This document shows, piece by piece, positions 23,419-31,884 of a DNA stretch of 40,782 nucleotides. The translations under genes and the position numbers were made by a program. Numbering within the stretch: the stretch's first letter is position 1; each line of letters begins with the position of its first letter. The stretch covers positions 1 to 40,782 of the forward strand of contig WQXI01000018.1 in NCBI GenBank assembly GCA_009784935.1, in the 5' to 3' direction. Under the pieces are notes generated by a model. It searched no databases, was not told the origin of the DNA, and was given only the letters and a program-made list of their open reading frames with translations. The stretch comes from Treponema sp. GTDB taxonomy: Bacteria; Spirochaetota; Spirochaetia; Treponematales; Breznakiellaceae.

Positions 23419-25464
23419 ATGGAAACGCTGCCTTTCCTTGAAGACATTTATCCGCAAAATCTATTATACGCTGTAACAATAAGGTCTAATACCGCCAAAG
23501 GATTGCTAAAATCGATTACTGCGTCTTCTATACCCGAAGGATATACCCTGATAACAGCAAAAGACATTCCCGGTACAAATAAGCTGGAAGACACAGGTAT
23601 GCCAATACTCGCGGAAACTCAGCTTTCATATATTGGAGAGCCCATTGCATTATTGGTAGGCGCGGATAAGACACTGCTTAAAGAATTAGCTTCTAAATGT
23701 GTTATTACCGCAGAAGAAGAAAAACCTGTTTTTGTCTGTAATGACGGAAATATCGAAGTAAAAAGAGAAATAGTCTTTGGCGATACAACTGCCGCATTTG
23801 AAAAATCCGAAAGAATTGTAAAGCATAGCTATACTACAGGTATACAAGATCACTGGTATGCCGAACCTGCCGGAGCAGTTTGCTGGTTTTCTGAGCAATC
23901 TAAAACAGCCAAATTAACCGTAAGAACGGCGACGCAGTGGCCTCATCACGTTAAAAGAGCAATCGTAAATTCCCTTAAAATCGAAACATCTGCAGTGTCA
24001 ATTGAACCTACCGCTCTTAACTTGCATATGGACGGTAAACTATGGTACCCCTCTTTGATAGCGGTTCATGCAGCGTTAGGCGCGCTAAAAACTAAAAAAC
24101 CGGTACGCCTTATCCTAACTAGGGAAGAAGACTTTCTTTATACACCTAAAAGGTGCAGTACTTCGATAAATATTACATCATCAGTTGATGAAAAAGGCGG
24201 AATTAACGCTGCAGAAGTAGATATTTCTGTTAACCTCGGCGCTTTTGGGGTTAACAAAAACGAAATATTAGACCAAATATGCTATGGAGCGCTTAATTTT
24301 TATCAATTTAAGAACATAAAGCTTTCTGCCCGCGCGAACTGTACAAATATTCCCCCACAGGGACCCTTCTCCGGCTTTGGACTTGCAAACGGACTTTTTG
24401 CAATGGAAAGACACCTGTCTATTGCCTCTAATGATGTAAAACAAGATCCCGCGCGGCTTAGGTTAAGTAACTTAAAAGGTTCCGGCAGTGAAAAAGAACT
24501 TATCGAGACAGCGGCAAAATTAAGCGATTATTACCGCAAATGGGCATCCCTCGAATTATTACAGCAAAGCAGAATAGAAGGAATGCCTTTAAAAGGAGAT
24601 AAACCAAGAGGGATAGGAATCGCGCTTGGCTGTCAGAGCAGTGACCTTATGTATTACCATGCTGATAAAGGGACTTATACAGTAGAGGTTACTCTGACAA
24701 AAGACAGTATTCTAGAAATTAAAGCGAACATCGCAACATCAGAAGACTACAATAAAATCTGGGAAAAAGTCGCGTTAGAAACAATGTCAATAAAGCCCGA
24801 AATGGTGCATATAGTTCCAACACAGGCGCTGGACTGCGGACCCTCCTGCTCTTCGCGTAATATTACAGCGATAACAAAACTTGTAAAAAAATGCTGTCTG
24901 GCAATCCGTAAACAGCGCTTTCACGATCCTTTGCCAATTACTGTGCGCCGTTCTGTAAAACCGCAAAACGGCTCTTTAATGGATGGGCAGTTTGCTCCCC
25001 AGCCGGGAACCGCCATGAACATAAGCGGTTTTTTAAAACCCGGTATAGCCGCGGCAGTTGTAGAAGTTTCGATTGACCTTGTTGAATGTATTCCTGTAAT
25101 CCGCGGTATCTGGCTTGCGGTTGACGGAGGAAAAATAATTTCCAAGAACAGGGCAAAAAGAAGCCTAATGCGCGGAATAACACAGGCGCTCGGCTGGGCA
25201 TTTACAGAAAATATCGAATATATAAACGGCGCGATCCCAAGAACACAGTACGAAAACTTTACGATTTATTCGTCAGCAGAAAATCCGCCTGTTCACATTG
25301 AATTTATTAACAGTACAGACGAACCAAAAGGCATAGGCGATCTTCCCTGCGCTTGTATACCTGCCGCATTTTTACAGGCTGTTTCTCAGGCAGCCGGACA
25401 TAGTTTTAAGTCTATTCCATTAAAGAGAAACGATATCTGGGAATTATTACGGGTAAACAAATGA
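23419..25464 (+). CDS. divergent molybdenum hydroxylase large subunit (XdhA/aldehyde oxidase family)
   Basis: The 681-residue protein is laid out like the molybdopterin subunit of xanthine dehydrogenase-family enzymes (EPIALLVGAD, YAEPAGAVCWF, TATQWPHHVKR, LTREEDFLYTPKR), though shorter than the usual 750-780. Key family positions differ. The glycine-rich GGGFGGK stretch is replaced around 198-207 (TALNLHMDGK). The RGFG loop reads GPFSGFG, with Ser318 for arginine. The catalytic GxGE motif near the C-terminus reads KGIGDLP, with Asp641 for the glutamate. The reading frame is intact and the two partner subunits lie downstream with overlapping starts, so it is a divergent functional subfamily rather than a pseudogene. 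The substrate is unknown. Confidence 0.78.
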   Translation: METLPFLEDIYPQNLLYAVTIRSNTAKGLLKSITASSIPEGYTLITAKDIPGTNKLEDTGMPILAETQLSYIGEPIALLVGADKTLLKELASKCVITAEEEKPVFVCNDGNIEVKREIVFGDTTAAFEKSERIVKHSYTTGIQDHWYAEPAGAVCWFSEQSKTAKLTVRTATQWPHHVKRAIVNSLKIETSAVSIEPTALNLHMDGKLWYPSLIAVHAALGALKTKKPVRLILTREEDFLYTPKRCSTSINITSSVDEKGGINAAEVDISVNLGAFGVNKNEILDQICYGALNFYQFKNIKLSARANCTNIPPQGPFSGFGLANGLFAMERHLSIASNDVKQDPARLRLSNLKGSGSEKELIETAAKLSDYYRKWASLELLQQSRIEGMPLKGDKPRGIGIALGCQSSDLMYYHADKGTYTVEVTLTKDSILEIKANIATSEDYNKIWEKVALETMSIKPEMVHIVPTQALDCGPSCSSRNITAITKLVKKCCLAIRKQRFHDPLPITVRRSVKPQNGSLMDGQFAPQPGTAMNISGFLKPGIAAAVVEVSIDLVECIPVIRGIWLAVDGGKIISKNRAKRSLMRGITQALGWAFTENIEYINGAIPRTQYENFTIYSSAENPPVHIEFINSTDEPKGIGDLPCACIPAAFLQAVSQAAGHSFKSIPLKRNDIWELLRVNK

Positions 25465-25946
25465 CAATAAATTTTATATTAAACGGCGAAGACGTTGTGT
25501 TTAACGGCGAAGCCAGCGTAAGACTTATTGAGATTCTCAGAGAAAACTTTGGCTTGTTCGGAGCAAAACCGGGATGTCTTTCCGGTCAATGCGGCGCGTG
25601 TTCTGTCATTTATAACGGACTGGTAAGCCCTGCATGCCTTATCCCGGCTTTTAGAATTCAACGCAGCGAAATTATTACGATCGAAGGTTTCTCGCAGACC
25701 AACGAATACCATGAGATTATGACTGTATTTGCAGAGGTTCATCTAGGAAACTGCGGTTACTGCGAAGCAGGAAAGATACTCTGTACAGAAGCGCTCTTGG
25801 ACAAATACCCTCAGCCCACAAAAGAAGAAATTCTTATAGGTTTTTCCGGGATGAAATGCAGGTGCACAAATACCGAAAGGCTCATTAAAGCTGTAAATAA
25901 AATCGCGGCAATCCGCCAAAGGAGGTTATATGGACGCTCCTCTTAA
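25461..25946 (+). CDS. molybdenum hydroxylase 2Fe-2S subunit
   Basis: The 161-residue protein carries both iron-sulfur domains of CoxS/XdhC-type subunits with every cluster ligand: Cys39, Cys44, Cys47 and Cys59 in the plant-ferredoxin-type domain (GCLSGQCGACSV) and Cys98, Cys101, Cys133 and Cys135 in the helical domain (GNCGYC, MKCRCTN). It passes electrons from the molybdenum centre to FAD. The ATG overlaps the large-subunit stop by 4 bp, and its end overlaps the FAD-subunit start by 17 bp. Intact cluster ligands argue that the complex is functional despite the large subunit's divergence. Confidence 0.92.
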   Translation: MTINFILNGEDVVFNGEASVRLIEILRENFGLFGAKPGCLSGQCGACSVIYNGLVSPACLIPAFRIQRSEIITIEGFSQTNEYHEIMTVFAEVHLGNCGYCEAGKILCTEALLDKYPQPTKEEILIGFSGMKCRCTNTERLIKAVNKIAAIRQRRLYGRSS

Positions 25947-26757
25947 TCAAGTGCTTTTTCCTGCGACCTTTGCGGATTATTTTGCTGCGTGGAACAGGTT
26001 TCCGGATGCTGTGCCGTTTGCCGGCGGAACAAGCCTTACGGCAAAAAGAGAAGAAGCGCTTGAATCGGCGCCGATTTTTCTCTGCCTTGATAAGATCGAA
26101 GAGCTTCACCGTGTTACAAGAACCGAGCATTACCTTGAAATCGGAGCTATGGTAAAACTCAATAAACTTACAGCCCTTGGAAAAATTGTGCCGGAAGTCC
26201 TTTGTTCCTGCCTTAAAAATATTGCGGGCTTTCAGCTTAGAAACATCGCTTCTATCGGCGGAAACATCTGTTGTATATCATTGCTTCACGATTTACCGGC
26301 TCCGCTTATTGCGCTTGACGCTCAGTACGAATTACGCACATCTCAAACCGCCCGCTGGATATCCGCCGGCAGGTTTCATATGGATGTTCCTTCGGTTTTA
26401 GGGAAACAAGAGCTTTTAACCCGTATAAGGCTCCCTTTACACAAGTGGGATTATTCAGTTTACAGGAAATTCTACTGCGAAAACTTCCAAATCAGCGAAT
26501 CCCTTGTCTTTCTTGCCAAGACACAAAAGAGTATTTTGTCAGAAATAAGAGTAATTTATAAAGGAAGCTCCATTTTACGAAATAAAAACGCAGAAGACAT
26601 CTTAAATGGCAAATATTTGCCTCTAAATCATAAAACTGCAGGAGAGTTTATCCTAAATTGGAGTGAATTCCTTGCTCATAAGCAAAATATCAGTGAATTT
26701 TCTAGAAATTCGATAATAAACAGCATAGAAGAAAACGTTTTTAACCTCTCAGAATAA
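25930..26757 (+). CDS. molybdenum hydroxylase FAD-binding subunit
   Basis: The 275-residue protein matches CoxM/XdhB-type FAD subunits, with the FAGGTSL pyrophosphate loop (30-36) and IASIGGNICCIS, the second FAD-binding loop, followed by LPAPLIALDA. It accepts electrons from the 2Fe-2S subunit and donates them to NAD+ or another acceptor. AGGAGG at 25919-25924 is a consensus ribosome-binding site for the ATG at 25930, so its start inside the previous gene is secure. It is the last gene of this three-gene set; a new promoter follows 7 bp later. Confidence 0.9.
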   Translation: MDAPLNQVLFPATFADYFAAWNRFPDAVPFAGGTSLTAKREEALESAPIFLCLDKIEELHRVTRTEHYLEIGAMVKLNKLTALGKIVPEVLCSCLKNIAGFQLRNIASIGGNICCISLLHDLPAPLIALDAQYELRTSQTARWISAGRFHMDVPSVLGKQELLTRIRLPLHKWDYSVYRKFYCENFQISESLVFLAKTQKSILSEIRVIYKGSSILRNKNAEDILNGKYLPLNHKTAGEFILNWSEFLAHKQNISEFSRNSIINSIEENVFNLSE

Positions 26758-26763
26758 ATCCAC

Positions 26764-26792
26764 TTGTAAACCTTTAAAATTCGGGCTATAAT
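26764..26792 (+). promoter_or_regulatory. promoter of the aroB leader
   Basis: TTGTAA (26764-26769) and a perfect TATAAT (26787-26792) are separated by 17 bp immediately after the FAD-subunit gene. The predicted transcription start near 26799 is about 130 bp before the aroB start, giving a transcribed leader. Confidence 0.6.
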
Positions 26793-26800
26793 TGTAGGTA

Positions 26801-26881
26801 ATGATACAAATCGTTGAATTCATTGAGCGTGTTTCGGCCGCCGGTGGGCTCAGCGTCCGCCGGATTAATACCGGCAGGTAG
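26801..26881 (+). CDS. possible 26-codon leader peptide upstream of aroB
   Basis: An ATG directly after the promoter opens a 26-codon frame, MIQIVEFIERVSAAGGLSVR followed by RINTGR, ending in a TAG that lies inside the stem of the following hairpin. It has a single phenylalanine and no run of aromatic codons, unlike classical amino-acid attenuation leaders, and only a weak AGG as ribosome-binding site. The frame could be chance over an RNA whose real role is folding. Confidence 0.35.
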   Translation: MIQIVEFIERVSAAGGLSVRRINTGR

Positions 26882-26928
26882 AATACCTCAATTTTTTTTC
26901 CGGTTTACTGCCGGAACGGACTTTTTTT
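26841..26928 (+). promoter_or_regulatory. candidate attenuator with competing stems before aroB
   Basis: The leader can form several exclusive pairings. CCGGTGG (26841-26847) pairs with CCGCCGG (26857-26863). GCCGG (26859-26863) pairs with CCGGC (26871-26875). AGGTA (26876-26880) pairs with TACCT (26884-26888), followed by CAA and eight Ts (26892-26899), like a weak intrinsic terminator. CCGGCAG (26871-26877) pairs perfectly with CTGCCGG (26908-26914), which would break the terminator stem. TTCCGG (26898-26903) pairs with CCGGAA (26911-26916), followed after five bases by seven Ts. The last T-run overlaps the aroB TTG start. No known riboswitch core was recognised. Confidence 0.45.
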
Positions 26929-28021
26929 GATTTTTTCTTTCGGCGAATATAAATCTTACATTCAAATAACCCAAAACTTTCCTGATATAAACGAAATTAC
27001 AGGAAATTCTGTTAACGCGCTTGTTATCATAGACGAAAACACAGCAGAAATATCAAAAAAAATCTTAAACGGCAAAAAATTACCCATCTGTTTATTAAAA
27101 AGCGGAGAAGAAAATAAAAATTGGGACGCCGTTAATACAATTTTAAAGACAGCAAAGGATTCCGGTCTTGGCAGAGATTGTTTTTTTATCGCAGTAGGCG
27201 GCGGAGTAATCGGAGACCTTGCGGGATTCGCAGCTTCGATATATATGCGCGGCTGCCGTTTTATATTAATTTCTACTACCCTGCTAGGCATGGTAGACGC
27301 TTCTGTCGGCGGAAAGACAGGCTTTGATTTATTTGGGATTAAAAACCTCGCCGGAACTTTTTATCCGGCAGAAAAAATATTTATTCCGTTAAAAGCGCTT
27401 TCTACTCTCCCTCAAAAAGAATGGAAAAGCGGTTTTGCAGAATTAATAAAAACAGCGATTCTTTGCGGTGATAAAAATGATAGTTTTATCGAACAATTGC
27501 TAAAACTTGAATATGGTCAGGAAAAAGGCAATTTTATAAAGCTGCAGGAACAACCTCAATTTTTTGAATGTATAAAAAAAGCTGTTAAGTACAAAGGCAG
27601 AATTGTAACAAAAGATCCGCGCGAGAGCGGAATCCGAATGCTTTTAAACCTTGGGCATACATTTGGGCATGCTTTAGAAAGCAGCGCGGGTTTAGGGAAT
27701 ATTACTCACGGCGAAGCTGTCGCGTGGGGAATAGCAAATGCCGTTAAACTTGGGAAAGCGCTTGGAATAACGCCCGAAAAAAGAGCGCAAAAAATAACTC
27801 AATTAATTTATAAATTTGGCTATGATGTTTCCTGCCCGCACCCTTTAATAAAAGATAATAATATCGAGTTGTTTTTAGACGCCCTAAAAAGCGACAAGAA
27901 AAAAAAGCAGGGGCAGCTTACTTTTATTGTACCGGATAAAAAAAACGCCCGCATTATTCGGTTAGACAGCGGGCAGGAAAAAACTATTTTACTCCCAATA
28001 TTAAACGGCCAGACTAAATGA
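26927..28021 (+). CDS. aroB: 3-dehydroquinate synthase
   Basis: This NAD- and metal-dependent enzyme converts DAHP to 3-dehydroquinate, the second shikimate step. VGGGVIGDLAGFAAS, STTLLGMVDASVGGKTG and RMLLNLGHTFGHALE (metal ligands His and catalytic lysines) are all present across 364 residues, a normal length. The start is a TTG at 26927, because no ATG occurs before conserved sequence. The ribosome-binding site is weak (CGGA about 7 bp upstream) and sits in the U-rich end of the leader hairpins, consistent with controlled translation or attenuation. The outer-membrane protein gene follows 10 bp downstream. Confidence 0.93.
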   Translation: MIFSFGEYKSYIQITQNFPDINEITGNSVNALVIIDENTAEISKKILNGKKLPICLLKSGEENKNWDAVNTILKTAKDSGLGRDCFFIAVGGGVIGDLAGFAASIYMRGCRFILISTTLLGMVDASVGGKTGFDLFGIKNLAGTFYPAEKIFIPLKALSTLPQKEWKSGFAELIKTAILCGDKNDSFIEQLLKLEYGQEKGNFIKLQEQPQFFECIKKAVKYKGRIVTKDPRESGIRMLLNLGHTFGHALESSAGLGNITHGEAVAWGIANAVKLGKALGITPEKRAQKITQLIYKFGYDVSCPHPLIKDNNIELFLDALKSDKKKKQGQLTFIVPDKKNARIIRLDSGQEKTILLPILNGQTK

Positions 28022-28031
28022 GGCAAAAAAA

Positions 28032-29543
28032 ATGAAATTGCGGCTTTTATTTTTACTTTTGATTATTATTATCTGTGTTTCGGCATTTGCACAGAATAAC
28101 GCTAATAATACATCTGACAGCACAATTTATTATATAAATTCTTTTGTTTATAATGTAGACGGTATTACGCGTGCATTTGCTTTAAATTACAGAACTAAAT
28201 TTGTCTACGGAGAAGAAATAACAGGGCTTTCCAATCTGGAAAGATTTATTCAGGAAAAGACACGTCTTCTTTCTAACGAAAGAGTTTTAGAAAGCGCAAG
28301 GATAGAACATACAATCGGTCCGGCGGGAGAAGACGGAAAACGTCCTGTAGACCTTGTAATCTATGTAAAAGATACGTGGAACATGATAATACTGCCCTAT
28401 CCGCAGTACAGTTCTAATTCTGGATTTAAATTAACATTAAAGGCTCGTGATTATAATTTTCTTGGAACAATGAGCCCGTTAAGAATTGATGTCGGGTATC
28501 ATTACGATGAAAACAACCGTACTTCTTTTACATTAATGCTTGATTCTGATATTCCGTTCACTTTATGGGGATTAAATTGGAATCTGGATTTTGATCATGA
28601 TTTTGCGTACAGAATGGACAGAGAACAGGAGTTTTATTATAAAAATACAACAGGTTTATCTGTAGAATTTCCAATTAATGGTTCGACCCTTACTGTTGGT
28701 TTTGCAGAATCATTTATTGTAAACGAAGAAAACTCTGATATAGATAAACTTTTGTACGGTGAGTTCCAAGATGGTTTATATATGTCAAGCCGTGTATTTG
28801 CGTCATGGTCAATACCTTTGGGACTTACTTATTATGAACTCGGAGAGCTTACATATACACCTGGAGCATCTTTGGTTTTTAATCATGAATTTCCTCAATG
28901 GCCGCTTTCACCGTCAAGAAAAGGACCATATTTAAATTTATCGCACAGTATTGATTTTGGTGTTGTTGATTGGATCGATGATTTCCGCAAAGGCGCTTCT
29001 GCAAGTTTATATAATTCATTTAATTATAATTTTTATAATGCCGCTAACAGTTTACAGCCATGGGGAGCGCATCTTAGTATTACAGGAACCGGACATAAAA
29101 TATTTAATGAATATTTAGGATTATCCGCGCGTATATCATATCGTCACTGGTTTTTTGATGATTATCATAGCAGTGCAGGTGATAATCTTAGAGGTATTTT
29201 AGACAATACAATTAACGCAAATTATATGCTCTCTTTAAATTTGGATTTACGTTTTAGATTACCTGTAAGACCATCAGAATGGTTCCCGGAAATCAGTTTT
29301 ATGAATATATTTGATTTTGATCTTCATTTAGTTCCGATTATTGATATGGCTTTATACAGCGATCCTATAGAAAAAAAAGTATTTGGATTAGAAAATCTTC
29401 TTCTTACAGCAGGATTTGAATTTATTGTTTTTCCTAAAAGATGGCGCAGTCTTTTATTGCGTGTTTCATACGGCAGAAACTTTTCTATCGGCCCAAAAGG
29501 AAATAGTTCGGAAATTTACATTGGTACAGAACTTCATTATTAG
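28032..29543 (+). CDS. outer-membrane beta-barrel protein with POTRA-like domain
   Basis: The 503-residue protein has a signal peptide ending AFA-Q (about residues 1-20), then a POTRA-like alpha/beta region (about 30-120, with ITGLSNLERFIQEKTRLLSN and PVDLVIYVKD) and a C-terminal part of alternating amphipathic, aromatic-rich strands ending in an aromatic residue (GTELHY). This resembles BamA/TamA-type (Omp85) proteins, but it is shorter and I cannot confirm the conserved RGF/Y motif. It probably resides in the outer membrane and may help surface delivery. It is cotranscribed with aroB upstream and ugd downstream. Confidence 0.68.
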   Translation: MKLRLLFLLLIIIICVSAFAQNNANNTSDSTIYYINSFVYNVDGITRAFALNYRTKFVYGEEITGLSNLERFIQEKTRLLSNERVLESARIEHTIGPAGEDGKRPVDLVIYVKDTWNMIILPYPQYSSNSGFKLTLKARDYNFLGTMSPLRIDVGYHYDENNRTSFTLMLDSDIPFTLWGLNWNLDFDHDFAYRMDREQEFYYKNTTGLSVEFPINGSTLTVGFAESFIVNEENSDIDKLLYGEFQDGLYMSSRVFASWSIPLGLTYYELGELTYTPGASLVFNHEFPQWPLSPSRKGPYLNLSHSIDFGVVDWIDDFRKGASASLYNSFNYNFYNAANSLQPWGAHLSITGTGHKIFNEYLGLSARISYRHWFFDDYHSSAGDNLRGILDNTINANYMLSLNLDLRFRLPVRPSEWFPEISFMNIFDFDLHLVPIIDMALYSDPIEKKVFGLENLLLTAGFEFIVFPKRWRSLLLRVSYGRNFSIGPKGNSSEIYIGTELHY

Positions 29544-29552
29544 GTTATTATT

Positions 29553-30878
29553 CTGGCAAAAATAGCTGTTATTGGCACAGGTTATGTCGGCTCGGTCTCA
29601 GGCGCGTGCCTTGCAGATTTTGGAAATACAGTTGTCTGTGTTGATACAAACAGCTCAAAAATTGAATCCTTAAAAAAAGGAATAATACCAATTTATGAGC
29701 CGGGACTCGAAGATGTTGTACAGCGTAATTTAAAAAGCGGACGGCTTTCTTTTACAACTGATCTTGGGTTTGCTGTTTCTCAAAGCAATGTAATATTTAT
29801 TGCTGTGGGCACTCCGCCTGCAGATGACGGAAGCGCAGATCTTATTTATGTCGAAGAAGCAGCGCGCCAAATAGCACGCCTTATTAATCAATATTCTGTC
29901 ATAGTAAATAAAAGCACTGTTCCTGTCGGCACTGGCAGCAAAGTTACAAAATGGGTTAAAGAAGAATTAGATAAACGCAATGCAAAAATTGAGTTTGACG
30001 TAGTTTCTAATCCTGAATTTTTAAGGGAAGGTTCTGCTGTTCATGATTTTACACACCCAGATCGCGTAGTTATTGGGACAACAAGCGAAAGAGCGCGTGA
30101 TATAATGAAAGATGTATACCGCTCTCTCTTTTTAAACGAAACTCCTTTTATCGAGACAAACATCGAATCTGCCGAATTAATAAAATATGCGTCAAATGCG
30201 TTTCTTGCCGTTAAAATAACATTTATAAATGAAATAGCTAATCTATGTGAAAGCACAGGAGCTGATATAAAAGCTGTAGCAAAAGCTATGGGCAAAGACG
30301 GAAGAATCGGCGCCAAGTTTTTACATCCTGGACCAGGTTACGGCGGTTCTTGTTTTCCAAAAGACACAAGAGCGCTTTCTAAAATAGCAAAAGAATATAA
30401 TGAAATATCGAGTATTCTTGATACTACAATCACTGTAAACGAAAACCAAAAAAAACGCGCGGCGCAAAAAATTGAAAAAGCGTTTACATCATTAAAAAAT
30501 AAAACAATAGCGGTGCTTGGTCTCGCTTTTAAACCAAACACAGACGATTGCAGGGAATCTCCCGCAATTTTTATCTGCGAATATCTCGCAGGCAAGGGAG
30601 CAAAATTACGAGTTTTTGATCCTGCCGCTCACAAAGAAGCAATGTGGCGTCTTGAGCCTGTAAAAGACTCTGTTTATTTTGCTGATGATGAATATGATGC
30701 TGCTAAGGGAACTGACGCTCTAGTAATAGCAACAGAATGGAATCAGTTTAGAAATTTAGATTTAAATAAAATAAAAGAACTTCTTATATCACCGTATTTT
30801 TTTGACTTGCGTAATATCTATAAACCCAATGTTTTAAAAGACATGGGTTTTAATTATTTTGGTACAGGAATAAAATAA
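29553..30878 (+). CDS. ugd: UDP-glucose 6-dehydrogenase, apparent CTG start
   Basis: The enzyme oxidises UDP-glucose to UDP-glucuronate with two NAD+. Reading back from the obvious coding region, the frame is intact to CTG at 29553, giving xAKIAVIGTGYVGSVSGACL, the correct dinucleotide-binding N-terminus, and 441 residues, the normal length. The first standard start codon in frame is an internal GTG at 29805 that would delete the NAD domain. In-frame ATT codons at 29547 and 29550 are the other candidates, and AGG lies about 8 bp before the CTG. The catalytic cysteine is Cys267 in GPGYGGSCFPKDT. The gene begins 9 bp after the outer-membrane protein gene and feeds the epimerase downstream. Confidence 0.9.
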   Translation: MAKIAVIGTGYVGSVSGACLADFGNTVVCVDTNSSKIESLKKGIIPIYEPGLEDVVQRNLKSGRLSFTTDLGFAVSQSNVIFIAVGTPPADDGSADLIYVEEAARQIARLINQYSVIVNKSTVPVGTGSKVTKWVKEELDKRNAKIEFDVVSNPEFLREGSAVHDFTHPDRVVIGTTSERARDIMKDVYRSLFLNETPFIETNIESAELIKYASNAFLAVKITFINEIANLCESTGADIKAVAKAMGKDGRIGAKFLHPGPGYGGSCFPKDTRALSKIAKEYNEISSILDTTITVNENQKKRAAQKIEKAFTSLKNKTIAVLGLAFKPNTDDCRESPAIFICEYLAGKGAKLRVFDPAAHKEAMWRLEPVKDSVYFADDEYDAAKGTDALVIATEWNQFRNLDLNKIKELLISPYFFDLRNIYKPNVLKDMGFNYFGTGIK

Positions 30879-30882
30879 TTTA

Positions 30883-31884
30883 ATGAGAATCCTTTTAACA
30901 GGAGCAGCTGGGTTTATCGGTTATCATGCCGTTTTAAAACTTGCCTCTCTTGGATATATAATTACCGGAATCGACAATATAAACGAATATTATGATGTAA
31001 ATTTAAAGTATGCGCGTCTTTTAAACTGCGGTATTAAAAAAAATAAAATATCATATAATAAAAAAACCAATAGTACTACACTGCCCGGTTATTCATTTAT
31101 TAAACTCGATTTAACCGACAAAAAAAATATTAGTAAATTATTCTTAAAAGAAAAGTTTGATATAGTAATTAATCTTGCCGCGCAAGCGGGTGTACGTTAT
31201 AGTATAGAAAACCCTCATACTTATATCGAAAGCAACATTAACGGATTTATTAATATACTAGAAAGCTGCAGACAAAACAATATAAAAAAATTAATTTTTG
31301 CGTCTAGTTCTTCAGTATACGGCGAACAAGAAAAAGCGCCTTTTTCTGTGTTAGATAATACTGATAAACCAATCAGCCTATATGCGGCGACAAAAAAATC
31401 TAACGAAGTAATGGCTTATACATATTCACACCTTTTTGGCATTAGCTGCACAGGTCTTAGATTTTTTACTGTTTATGGTTCCTATGGACGGCCTGATATG
31501 GCATATTATAAATTTGCAAATGCAATTTTAAATAATAAGCCTATACAAGTTTATAACAACGGAGATATGCTGCGCGATTTTACATACATCGACGATATTA
31601 TCGAAGGCTTAATTGCAGCTGTTAACAACAGCGGAAAACATCAATACGCTCTTTACAATCTCGGCAATAACAAACCAGAAAAACTAACAGATTTTATCGA
31701 AACATTAGAGAAAAACCTCGAATGTAAAGCGCAAAAAGTTTATCTTGGAATGCAGCCCGGTGATGTTCCTGTAACAGCGGCAGATATAGAATTAACAAAA
31801 AAAGAACTTAACTGGCAGCCAAAAACATCGATGGACCAAGGTTTAAAAGAGTTCTGCAGTTGGTTTAAGAGCTATAGCAAATGA
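30883..31884 (+). CDS. NAD-dependent UDP-glucuronate 4-epimerase-like enzyme
   Basis: The 333-residue short-chain dehydrogenase-type protein has GAAGFIGYH at its start, the long insert around NINEYYDVNLKYARL typical of UDP-glucuronate 4-epimerases (CapI/Gla), the SSSSVYGEQ segment and the YAATK catalytic pair (Tyr, Lys). YGSYGRPDMAYYKFA corresponds to the family's GPWGRPDMA block. With ugd directly upstream, the likely product is UDP-galacturonate from UDP-glucuronate. UDP-glucose 4-epimerase or a dehydratase are less likely alternatives. It overlaps the following gene by 4 bp. Confidence 0.87.
   Translation: MRILLTGAAGFIGYHAVLKLASLGYIITGIDNINEYYDVNLKYARLLNCGIKKNKISYNKKTNSTTLPGYSFIKLDLTDKKNISKLFLKEKFDIVINLAAQAGVRYSIENPHTYIESNINGFINILESCRQNNIKKLIFASSSSVYGEQEKAPFSVLDNTDKPISLYAATKKSNEVMAYTYSHLFGISCTGLRFFTVYGSYGRPDMAYYKFANAILNNKPIQVYNNGDMLRDFTYIDDIIEGLIAAVNNSGKHQYALYNLGNNKPEKLTDFIETLEKNLECKAQKVYLGMQPGDVPVTAADIELTKKELNWQPKTSMDQGLKEFCSWFKSYSK

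Noticed and set aside
23419-25464. Molybdenum hydroxylase large subunit as a pseudogene
   Set aside because: The frame is intact for 681 codons with normal codon use and both ends overlap or abut neighbouring genes; divergence is better explained as a subfamily.
26797-26910. Known small RNA (SRP RNA, 6S RNA or a described riboswitch) before aroB
   Set aside because: I looked for the conserved cores I know and found none; the region is left as a candidate attenuator.
29805-29807. GTG start for UDP-glucose dehydrogenase
   Set aside because: It would delete the NAD-binding domain, which is intact in frame upstream.
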